A DNA stretch of 5,530 nucleotides, from the NCBI GenBank assembly GCA_036387915.1, contig DASVSV010000321.1:1-5530 (forward strand), read 5' to 3'. The notes under the pieces were generated by a model. It was not told the DNA's origin. It made no database searches and was given only the letters and a program-made list of their open reading frames with translations. Positions within the stretch are counted from its first letter, which is position 1, and the number at the start of each line of letters is the position of its first letter. This document shows positions 1-5,515 of the stretch, piece after piece. The translations under genes and the position numbers were made by a program. Source of the stretch: QHVT01 sp036387915 (GTDB lineage Bacteria > Acidobacteriota > Thermoanaerobaculia > Gp7-AA8).

Positions 1-31
1 GCACGTCCGTCTGCGCCGATGGCAGAAACAT
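1..31 (-). CDS. possible 5' end of a gene running off the left edge
   Basis: An ATG at 29-31 opens a frame with no stop that reads MFLPSAQTDV before the window ends. Just upstream, the minus strand carries AAAGGGGGGTGA, whose GGTGA end matches the 16S anti-Shine-Dalgarno and lies 5 nt from the ATG. That ribosome site is the main reason to list it. Ten codons are too few to assign a family. It would be the third gene in the same direction after the GD-tail frame and the small membrane protein, 49 bp past the latter's stop. It could equally be a chance ATG. Confidence 0.3.
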   Translation of the reverse strand, partial: MFLPSAQTDV

Positions 32-80
32 AGGATTCACCCCCCTTTGGTACGCGTGAGGTACTGACGGACAGCAGGCA

Positions 81-302
81 TCAAGGTCGGCGCCGGGCAG
101 CGGCGATCTCGTTGACCAGCACCCGGATCAGCCGGAACGGCAACCGGACCAGCCACATCAGCACGTCGCAGTAGGAACGCCAGAGCTGCTCTCCGAGGTA
201 CGGCACGAACCGCCGGACCAGCAGCATGAACACGGTCGGGCCGGCCAGCAGCAACAGAACGCTGACCACGAGATTGCTGAGGGTCGTGGTGATGGATTCC
301 AT
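81..302 (-). CDS. small membrane protein, 73 aa, unknown function
   Basis: I do not recognise this protein. It has a hydrophobic segment at about residues 9-29, rich in V and L with an AGP turn, followed by R30-R31. An aromatic, amphipathic stretch at about 41-64 (WRSYC, LMWLVRLPFRLIRVLV) then leads to a basic C-terminus ending RRRP. This fits one transmembrane helix with the C-terminal part cytoplasmic and lying along the membrane, or two helices. The ATG at 300-302 is supported by GAGG at 310-313, seven bases upstream, inside the 20-bp gap after the preceding stop, so the two genes are probably co-transcribed. Six of nine arginines use CGG, unlike the CGC-rich first part of the neighbouring substrate-binding gene. 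The composition recalls small actinobacterial membrane proteins, from memory only. The frame stays open upstream of this ATG, but that part is a shadow. Confidence 0.6.
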   Translation of the reverse strand: MESITTTLSNLVVSVLLLLAGPTVFMLLVRRFVPYLGEQLWRSYCDVLMWLVRLPFRLIRVLVNEIAAARRRP

Positions 303-322
303 GAGGACGCCTCGTCTTCCGA

Positions 323-520
323 TCAGTAGACGTGCTTGTCGCCGTGGACGACGTCGCCGCTCTTGTCGCCCAGGATCGTGTCGCCGCTGACGTCGATGTG
401 ATCGATGTGCACCGCGTAGCTCACGTCCGGGTCGTCGATCGCAGCGACGACCTGGTCGAGCAGGTTGTCGATCTGCCCCCGGTCCCAGCTCGCCACGACC
501 TCGTGCGGGCTGCCGGAGGT
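323..520 (-). other. foreign-looking 3' tail of the lipoprotein frame, with GD repeats
   Basis: Residues 221-285 of the frame. A plausible helix (about 227-249, EVVASWDRGQIDNLLDQVV) is followed by a beta-like stretch (YAVHIDHIDVS). The end carries GD dipeptides at 266, 271, 275 and 280, two of them as GDK (GDTIL-GDKS-GDVVH-GDKHVY). Such 4-5-residue GD/GDK repeats are familiar to me from short segments of actinobacterial and cyanobacterial proteins of unknown or conflict-related function, but I cannot name a domain. The only in-frame alternative start near its beginning is a GTG at 494-496 with poor spacing to a GAGG, so the piece probably lost its own start. It is followed closely by the small membrane-protein gene, which seems to belong with it. 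The exact left end of the foreign part is uncertain by about 15 bases. Confidence 0.5.
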
Positions 521-1180
521 CTCCTTGCCGCGCTCGCGCTTGATGAGGCGGTACGGGCCGCTGCCGACGGCGATGTCGTTGTAGTCCTTGCGGAAGTCGC
601 CTTTCGAGTAGACATGCTCCGGCAGGACCAGGATGTCGTGGAAGCGGATCAGTTGTGAGGCCAGCGGCTGGCGGAACGCGATCTCGATGGTGTGATCGTC
701 GACGGCGCGCGTGCGCGCGATGTCGAGGTACTCGAACGCGCTCGCGGTCTGCACGGCCTCGGATGCCGGATCGACGACCTTCCGCAGCGTGAACAGCAGG
801 TCGCTCGCCTTGACCGGCGTGCCGTCGGAGAACGTGGCTTTCTTGTTGAGGTGAAAGCGATAGAGCTTGCCGCCCTCTTCGATGTCCCACGAGTCGGCCA
901 GGCCGGGGATGGGCTGGAGGTCCTGGTCGAGATGGACGAGCGGTGTGTAGAGGTACTCGTCGACCTGGCGCTCGTAGATCGTCGAGTTGAGGACCGGGTT
1001 GAGGCTGCTGACCTCCGACTCGAAGCGGCGGATGAGCGTGCCGCCGTCCTGTGGCCGGCCGTCGGCGACGGGTGGGCGCTTCGGCGCGGCCGCGGCCGGT
1101 GTGTCGGCCGGCCGCTCGCTGCGATCGCAGCCGAGGCAGAGCAACAGCGCGAAGAGTGCAGCGAAACGGCGACTACTCAC
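323..1180 (-). CDS. ABC substrate-binding lipoprotein (family 5), N-terminal part only, joined to an unrelated tail
   Basis: Residues 1-18 form a lipoprotein-type signal (basic SRR, hydrophobic core, LCLGC) with C18 the likely lipidated cysteine. The lipobox is slightly atypical because the -3 residue is Cys. A P/A-rich linker follows to about 45. Residues 47-220 are typical of the peptide/nickel-binding SBP_bac_5 family: GGTLIRRF, SLNPVL, PLVHLDQDLQPIPGLADSW, YRFHL, FSDGTPVKASDLLFTL and VGSGPYRLIKRERG. Members normally run to about 500-550 residues, and after the GPY block one expects a YWG-type segment and two further lobes. Here similarity ends at about K219-E220 (near base 521), and the frame continues for 65 unrelated residues. 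Neither other minus-strand frame resumes the family, so a simple frameshift does not explain it. The product probably cannot bind ligand. No permease or ATPase genes are present. The start is GTG at 1178-1180 with no Shine-Dalgarno, but a TATAAT box lies 8 bp upstream. Confidence 0.75.
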   Translation of the reverse strand: MSSRRFAALFALLLCLGCDRSERPADTPAAAAPKRPPVADGRPQDGGTLIRRFESEVSSLNPVLNSTIYERQVDEYLYTPLVHLDQDLQPIPGLADSWDIEEGGKLYRFHLNKKATFSDGTPVKASDLLFTLRKVVDPASEAVQTASAFEYLDIARTRAVDDHTIEIAFRQPLASQLIRFHDILVLPEHVYSKGDFRKDYNDIAVGSGPYRLIKRERGKETSGSPHEVVASWDRGQIDNLLDQVVAAIDDPDVSYAVHIDHIDVSGDTILGDKSGDVVHGDKHVY

Positions 1181-1188
1181 GGGAGGGG

Positions 1189-1216
1189 ATTATACGCGCG
1201 GAGGGTCGCGCCTCAG
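1189..1216 (-). promoter_or_regulatory. candidate promoter for the substrate-binding lipoprotein gene, near-leaderless
   Basis: On the minus strand a perfect TATAAT lies at 1189-1194, rare in such GC-rich DNA. A weak -35-like CTGAGG lies at 1211-1216 with a 16-bp spacer (3 of 6 consensus positions). Transcription would start at about 1181-1183, immediately before the GTG start codon at 1180. The bases between, CCCCTCCC, cannot act as a Shine-Dalgarno, so a leaderless message is the simplest reading. The -35 is the weak part of the call. Confidence 0.45.
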
Positions 1217-1242
1217 CCCGCCGTGGTCAGTCCGTCGGTATT

Positions 1243-1310
1243 GCGTTGCTCGTTGCTCGGCCGGGGTGACTCTTCGCGCTGCGGCACCCCGAACTAGCAA
1301 CGAGCAACGC
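1243..1310. repeat. inverted repeat built from GTTGCTC heptamers
   Basis: The left arm at 1243-1257 is GCGTTGCTCGTTGCT, containing two tandem GTTGCTC-like units. The right arm at 1296-1310 is its perfect 15-base reverse complement. Inside, CGGGGTG (1262-1268) pairs with CACCCCG (1285-1291), giving a nested 7-bp stem around a 16-nt loop. The element lies wholly in the intergenic region between the propeller gene and the lipoprotein gene. It has no T-tract on either strand, so it looks more like a dispersed REP-type or mRNA-protecting hairpin than an intrinsic terminator. Confidence 0.75.
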
Positions 1311-1324
1311 GCAGCCCGCCACCG

Positions 1325-1359
1325 CGTGAGAGGGGCGCGCTGCAGCGCGCCCCTCCACG
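1325..1359. terminator. 26-bp perfect palindrome just after the propeller gene, possible transcript-end hairpin
   Basis: Bases 1330-1355 form a perfect palindrome with 13-base halves (GAGGGGCGCGCTG and its complement). Four more pairs (CGTG 1325-1328 with CACG 1356-1359) extend the stem past one bulged A at 1329. It begins 3 bp after the stop of the gene at 1363-3531, where a 3'-end hairpin is expected. There is no U-tract, so it would be an I-shaped terminator or a block to 3' exonucleases. Protein binding to the symmetric site is an alternative. Confidence 0.5.
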
Positions 1360-1362
1360 TCG

Positions 1363-3531
1363 TCAGCGGACCGTGGTCGTGCCGACGTTGTAGAACGCGT
1401 CGACGGCGCGGATGATCACGAACTTGCCGTTCACCGCGTTGCGCTCGAGGCGGAACGTCTCGTCGCGCGAGTCGGCGATGCCGTCGACCGGCGTCAGGCG
1501 AATCCACTTCTCCGCGTCGACCGAGTACTCGACCTTGCCGACCGGCGAGAGGTCGTCGGTGATGCGCACCGTGACGTCGCCGGAGTTCTGCGAGACGGCG
1601 ATCTTCGGCGCACCGTTGTCGACTTCGAACTCCACGCCTTCCTTCACGTCCGTGAGCGGACTGTCGGGATTGTCGGTCGCGTCGCTGACCGAGAGGCGCA
1701 GCTCGTAGCGGCCGTCGGGCAGCTGCGACGTGTCGAAGTTGAACTGCGTCTCTTCCATGTTCTCGCGCAGGCGCAGCCAGCGATCGCTCCCCTTCTGGCG
1801 GAACTCGAGCGTGTAGCGAAGCTGGTCGCCGTTGTCGTCGGAGGCACGCCAGCTCACGGTGCGGAAGCCGCGGCGGAACATGCGCTTCCCCTGCTCGGCC
1901 GGCGTGCGGTCGCGCGGCGTGTCGAGACTGGTGAAGATGCCGTACTCGTCGGGATTCGTCGCTTCGACGACCTGCGGCGCGGCGGGATAGGCGCTGCTGA
2001 TGTAGACGACCGCGGGATCCTGCACGGCGATCGCTTCGATCTCCGGCGCGACGTTGCGGTTGATGAAGGCGACGCTCACGCCGTCGACGGTCGCGTTCGG
2101 CGACGGCTTCGGCATCTGCAGACGCCACTGCACGTACTGCGCGGCGGGCGCGGTGATGTTGCCTTCGAGCGCGCTCTGCGGCGTCGTCCACTGGCTCCAC
2201 GTCCCGTCCGGCGTACGCGTGTTGCCGCTGCGGAACGAGATGGCCACGTTGCCCGGGTCGAGGTTGCGTCCTTCGACGCGGTAGTTGCCGAAGCGCGAGA
2301 AGCGCTCGACGTCTTTCGCGGCGGAACGGAACTCCGGATTCGCGGCGCTGCGCGTTTCCATGCGATAGACGGCGCCGGAGTTGGTGGTGGTGATGACGTT
2401 GCCGGCGATGGAGACGATCTGCTTCTCCGGCACCGCGCCGATGAGCGCGAGCTCGCCGTTGCGGAGATCGTAGATGCGGCCGTTCGGCCCGGTCGCCAGG
2501 AGCACGCCTGCGTTGTCGGCAGCGCCGCTGACGGCGTAGACCATCTCGCGCTCGAACTTGCGCACGGTCTCCACGAAGCCATCCGGCTCGATCCGGTAAA
2601 CCTCGGACGACCCGCTCTGCGCGGCAGCCGACGCGGCGCTGTCATCGAAGGAGAAGCTGACTTCGACGGCCTGCGCCGTTCCGGCCGAGGCCTCCCCTTC
2701 TTTCTTCTCGCCGCCGGACTGCTGTTGCTGCTGCTGTTGCTGTTGTTGCGCCGGTCGCGACTGCGACTTCGGCGCGCTGGACGGCAGGGTGTTGCTCACC
2801 GCCGCGGCCCAGCCGACGTTGTTCGCGTCGACGTAGACCGAGGCGATCTCGTTCAGTGCGGAGTCGTAGAGCGCGTGGGCGTTGCCGTCGCGGGAGATCG
2901 CGTAGATGCGTCCCTTGCCGGATGCGCCGGCGAGCAGCGAGCCGTCTTTGCGCTCGGCGAGCGAGCGGATGTGCGTGTCGGACGAGTCGTAGAGGACTTT
3001 CCCCTCGCCGCCCGCGGAGACGCGGAAGAGCTTTCCTTCGACGCCCGTGGCCACGGCCACGTCGCCGCCGTCGAGCACTTCGAGCGCCCAGATGTAGGCC
3101 TGCTTCGGATCGAAGAAGACCGTCTGCGTGCCGTTCTCCGGATTGACGCGATAGACCTTCCCGTTCGGCGAGCTGCCGACGAGGAGCGCGCCGTCACGGA
3201 AGGCCACGGCGTAGATCTCCGGCTCGGGCGCGGTGAAGATCAGCTTCAGTTCTTCGCCACGGAGGCGGTAGACCTTTCCTTCGTTGCCCGTGCCGAAGAA
3301 GCGGTCGCCGTTCGGCGCCGCGGTCTGGGAGAGGACGAAGGGTTCGGTGAAGGTGCCGACTTTGCGCATCGCCGGAGCGACGCGCAGCTCGCCGCGCGAG
3401 GTGATGGCAAACCCTTCCAGCTCGCCGGCGAGAAAATCCTCGGCCGACTGGACTCGCCAGAACTGAGGCTGGACGGCGAGCGCGTGTGCAGCAATGAAGA
3501 GAGCCGAGATCAGAACCAGTGATCGGCGCAT
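1363..3531 (-). CDS. exported beta-propeller protein with C-terminal Fn3/Ig-like domains
   Basis: A 722-residue protein of unproven function. Residues 1-19 are a Sec signal peptide (MRRS, hydrophobic core, AHALA, cleavage before V20). Residues 25-53 carry a W...DFLAGELEGFAITSRGELRVAP block that I associate with secreted acidobacterial proteins. Propeller blade hairpins recur at about 79-90 (GTGNEGKVYRL), 117-129, 159-171, 200-212, 345-355 and 381-392, sharing the pattern GxxG[KRA][VIL][YF]. A seventh blade (about 238-247 plus 308-317) is split by a low-complexity insert with ten Gln at 262-271. Residues 400-495 look like a beta-sandwich (GTWSQWTTP, VQWRLQM). Residues 553-640 resemble Fn3 (VSWRASDDNGDQLRYTLEF, DGRYELRLSVSD), and 641-722 an Ig-like fold. 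No catalytic motif or membrane anchor is visible. The ATG at 3529-3531 follows GGAAAGGA by 4 nt. Probably a periplasmic or surface binding scaffold. It lies 111 bp downstream of the S55 gene and may share its transcript. Confidence 0.8.
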   Translation of the reverse strand: MRRSLVLISALFIAAHALAVQPQFWRVQSAEDFLAGELEGFAITSRGELRVAPAMRKVGTFTEPFVLSQTAAPNGDRFFGTGNEGKVYRLRGEELKLIFTAPEPEIYAVAFRDGALLVGSSPNGKVYRVNPENGTQTVFFDPKQAYIWALEVLDGGDVAVATGVEGKLFRVSAGGEGKVLYDSSDTHIRSLAERKDGSLLAGASGKGRIYAISRDGNAHALYDSALNEIASVYVDANNVGWAAAVSNTLPSSAPKSQSRPAQQQQQQQQQQSGGEKKEGEASAGTAQAVEVSFSFDDSAASAAAQSGSSEVYRIEPDGFVETVRKFEREMVYAVSGAADNAGVLLATGPNGRIYDLRNGELALIGAVPEKQIVSIAGNVITTTNSGAVYRMETRSAANPEFRSAAKDVERFSRFGNYRVEGRNLDPGNVAISFRSGNTRTPDGTWSQWTTPQSALEGNITAPAAQYVQWRLQMPKPSPNATVDGVSVAFINRNVAPEIEAIAVQDPAVVYISSAYPAAPQVVEATNPDEYGIFTSLDTPRDRTPAEQGKRMFRRGFRTVSWRASDDNGDQLRYTLEFRQKGSDRWLRLRENMEETQFNFDTSQLPDGRYELRLSVSDATDNPDSPLTDVKEGVEFEVDNGAPKIAVSQNSGDVTVRITDDLSPVGKVEYSVDAEKWIRLTPVDGIADSRDETFRLERNAVNGKFVIIRAVDAFYNVGTTTVR
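2719..2748 (-). repeat. CAG/CAA microsatellite encoding ten glutamines
   Basis: Ten consecutive Gln codons (CAA and CAG mixed) encode residues 262-271 of the propeller protein. They begin a roughly 60-residue Q/S/A/E/K-rich stretch (about 249-308) that interrupts one blade. The mixed codons make polymerase slippage less likely than a pure repeat would, but the run may still vary in length between strains. Confidence 0.85.
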
Positions 3532-3535
3532 GAAA

Positions 3536-3548
3536 TCCTTTCCGGAAA
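3536..3548 (-). promoter_or_regulatory. ribosome binding site of the propeller gene overlapped by a TTTCCGGAAA palindrome
   Basis: On the minus strand GGAAAGGA (3536-3543) ends 4 nt before the ATG and decides the start. A perfect 10-bp palindrome, TTTCCGGAAA, spans 3539-3548 and shares bases with it. The palindrome could be an operator or chance; only the ribosome site is well supported. Confidence 0.45.
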
Positions 3549-3563
3549 CTCAGGGATGATGCG

Positions 3564-3637
3564 AGGCATGAGGTACGAGGGATGAGTGGGGATACGCGCG
3601 AAGCGTACTCATACCTCATCCCTCGTACCTCATACCT
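3564..3637. repeat. long REP-like inverted repeat with 23-base arms
   Basis: The left arm at 3564-3586 and the right arm at 3615-3637 are reverse complements at 22 of 23 positions; the perfect core is ATGAGGTACGAGGGATGAG and its complement. The 28-nt loop (3587-3614) holds a smaller hairpin, TACGC at 3593-3597 with GCGTA at 3603-3607. A 9-base direct repeat, CTCATACCT, occurs at 3608-3616 and 3629-3637. The element starts 5 bp after the S55 stop codon and ends 32 bp before the propeller start. It has no U-tract or transposase, which fits a dispersed intergenic palindrome that could stabilise or end the S55 message. Confidence 0.85.
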
Positions 3638-3642
3638 GCGCG

Positions 3643-5475
3643 TTACAACGCGGGCTTCACGTCGAGATCGATCTTGAGAGCGCCGTCGACGATGTAACCG
3701 AGCGGGCGGGCGTGCTGCCCGGCGGGATGGTACTTCACCGCGGCCTGCGCGCCGTTCGACGTATCTGCAACAACCACGGCACGCATCGATGGCGGGAGGT
3801 TCGGCAGATAGACGCCGCTCGTCACCGCGCCCTCGCCGGTCGAATAGAGACCGACGGTGAGATCGGTGGCGGGACGAAGACGTCCGAGGACGCCGAGGAC
3901 CTGCTCGAGCGTACGCGGGTCGGGCGGGACCAGGGAGAAGTCGATCGCGTTCATGACCGAGCCGCTGCCGACGAGCAGGTACGCGGCGCCCGCGGCCTGA
4001 TCGTCGGGGATGCGCACGTCGAACGTCTCGACGAACGAGTCGCCGCGGAACGGCTTGAGCACCGTGCGCACTTGCACCGTGTCGCCGGCCGAGACATAGC
4101 CGCGGGCCGGCATCACCAGCGAGGCTTCCATCAGCTTGGCGATGCGCAGGTCGTCGTCGTGGCGAAGGTGAATCTTCACCGTCTCGATCTCCGCGTCGCG
4201 GAACTCGTTCGACATCAGGTAGCCGGAGATGAGCGCGAGGTACTGCGGAATGGCCTGGCGGGCCTGCTGTCCGGCGAAGCCTTCGCGGACGCGGATCGCG
4301 TCGAAGCCCTTCAGCTTGATCTCGGAGTCCATCAGCACGGTGCGCTCGCCCGCCGCGCGCTGCGCGTTGGAGACCACCGAGTCCGTGACCATGGCCAGCA
4401 TCAGCGGCGAGAGGTACGAGTGGCGGACCACCTCGACCTTGAACTTCTGCGAGGGGCCGGCGCCGTCGAGCGTGACTTCGACCGGGATCATGTCGGCCTT
4501 GCCGCCGAGCTTGCCCATGATGCCCGCCGCGCGATCCTGACTGAGGACGCCGACGATGGAGCCGGTGTTGGAGAACTTGAAGGAGCTGGCCACGCTCGGC
4601 AGCACGGTCACGACTTCCGACGTCGCCATCGGGAAGTTGATCTCCCCCATGTCGAGGAACGGATGTCCGAAGGCGTAGACGTTTGCGCCGTCGATGTACG
4701 ACACGGTGCCGCTCGCCGCGACGTTGAAGTCGCCGGTCAGCAGGACCGCGCCGATCGGGTCGCCGGGCGCGAAGGTGGTCTTCGCGTTCGTCGCGGTCGA
4801 GCTCGACGACGCGCCGGCGGGGACGGCCGTAAAGCCGAGCTGTTCAAAGTACGGGGAGAAGCGCTGAATGGTCTCGGCCGAGAAGCTGGAGACCGACACC
4901 GGCAGCGAGATGCGTGTGGCGCCGCTGACCGAGTTCATCGGACGCGCGGCCATGCTCTTGATGAACTTCTCGAAAGCCGCGTCGGACTTGCCGCCGGCCA
5001 GCGAGTTGAGGAGCTCGGCGCCCGTCATGCGCGGCGTTGCTCCCGCGGGAGAAGCACCGGCCGGACGGACGACCTGCGAGAGCTTGAGCATCTCGTCGAT
5101 CGGCGTAATGCCCGCGACCGGCTCCTTCGAGAACTGCCAGGCGTACGCGAGCGCGCCGATGACTTTGCCGTCGAGGAAAATCGGCGAGCCGCTCATGCCG
5201 GCGATGACGCCCGCGCGGCGGATGACCGGATGGTCGACCTTGGCCAGGATGAGGTTCTGGCTGGGCCCGATGTTGTGCAGCACGCCGAGGATCTCGACGT
5301 CGAACTTCTCGACCGCCGTTCCTTCGAACACGGTCAGGCCGTAGCCTTTCATTCCCTTCTCGACCTGCGCGAGCGGCATGCGCTCCGCGGCCCGAGCAGT
5401 CGTGGCGAGCGTCACGGCGACGAGGATGAGGAGACTGATTTTTCGGGTGAGCACGGCGATGGTAACCACCTTCAT
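3643..5475 (-). CDS. secreted SpoIVB-type (S55) peptidase-like protein
   Basis: A 610-residue protein with a signal peptide (RK then a hydrophobic core, cleavage near ARA-A at 29-30). Residues 37-130 match the C-terminal half of the SpoIVB peptidase domain: EKGMKGYGLTVF, EKFDVEILGV, LILAKVDHPVIRRAGVIAGM, SGSPIFLDGKVIGALAYA and GITPIDEML. S95 in GMSGSP is the predicted nucleophile and D81 lies where the SpoIVB aspartate is expected. Residues 237-280 match the N-terminal half: GDPIGAV, GTVSYIDGANVYAFGHPFLD, with H271 the likely histidine. As I recall Bacillus SpoIVB, the histidine half comes first, so the order is swapped here. There is no clear PDZ domain, and 405-610 is a beta-rich region I cannot assign. 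SpoIVB signals to sigma-K processing during sporulation; nothing here suggests spores, so the substrate is unknown. The ATG at 5473-5475 has no Shine-Dalgarno. A GTG at 5452-5454, preceded by AAGGTGG, would give a shorter, more typical signal peptide. Confidence 0.82.
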   Translation of the reverse strand: MKVVTIAVLTRKISLLILVAVTLATTARAAERMPLAQVEKGMKGYGLTVFEGTAVEKFDVEILGVLHNIGPSQNLILAKVDHPVIRRAGVIAGMSGSPIFLDGKVIGALAYAWQFSKEPVAGITPIDEMLKLSQVVRPAGASPAGATPRMTGAELLNSLAGGKSDAAFEKFIKSMAARPMNSVSGATRISLPVSVSSFSAETIQRFSPYFEQLGFTAVPAGASSSSTATNAKTTFAPGDPIGAVLLTGDFNVAASGTVSYIDGANVYAFGHPFLDMGEINFPMATSEVVTVLPSVASSFKFSNTGSIVGVLSQDRAAGIMGKLGGKADMIPVEVTLDGAGPSQKFKVEVVRHSYLSPLMLAMVTDSVVSNAQRAAGERTVLMDSEIKLKGFDAIRVREGFAGQQARQAIPQYLALISGYLMSNEFRDAEIETVKIHLRHDDDLRIAKLMEASLVMPARGYVSAGDTVQVRTVLKPFRGDSFVETFDVRIPDDQAAGAAYLLVGSGSVMNAIDFSLVPPDPRTLEQVLGVLGRLRPATDLTVGLYSTGEGAVTSGVYLPNLPPSMRAVVVADTSNGAQAAVKYHPAGQHARPLGYIVDGALKIDLDVKPAL

Positions 5476-5497
5476 ACGCTGGTCATTTCGTGCAACA

Positions 5498-5515
5498 TCA
5501 CTGAGGGGGCAGTGA
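5498..5515. repeat. short hairpin upstream of the S55 gene
   Basis: TCACTG (5498-5503) and CAGTGA (5510-5515) are perfect 6-base complements around an AGGGGG loop, 22 bp upstream of the annotated ATG. It could be an operator or the end of an upstream gene outside the window. No convincing -10/-35 pair is visible in 5476-5530. Confidence 0.3.

Noticed and set aside
323..523. Frameshift within an intact substrate-binding gene
   Set aside because: None of the three minus-strand frames below base 521 shows the expected continuation of the SBP_bac_5 family, so a lost or gained base would not restore it.
303..890. Upstream extension of the small membrane-protein frame
   Set aside because: This part is arginine-rich, out of frame with the SBP gene it overlaps, and the ATG at 300-302 has its own ribosome site.
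692..1297. Plus-strand open frame (201 codons) opposite the lipoprotein gene
   Set aside because: It overlaps a clear SBP_bac_5 coding region and the intergenic hairpin, has biased composition and no family similarity.
1243..1310. CRISPR repeat or tRNA-like fold
   Set aside because: There are only two inverted copies, no regular spacers and no cloverleaf; it is a simple nested hairpin.
1190..2200. Minus-strand 336-codon frame overlapping the propeller gene's 3' half
   Set aside because: Highly R/A-rich shadow of the in-frame Fn3/Ig coding sequence; it also runs through the two intergenic hairpins.
2725..3522. Long plus-strand open frame (265 codons) opposite the propeller gene
   Set aside because: It is antisense to a gene with a signal peptide, Shine-Dalgarno and repeating blade motifs; its product is R/V/D-rich with no recognisable domain, as expected of a GC-rich shadow frame.
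3643..5475. Sporulation gene spoIVB
   Set aside because: The conserved halves are in the reverse order, the protein is longer, no PDZ domain is visible and no sporulation genes are nearby, so the symbol is not justified.
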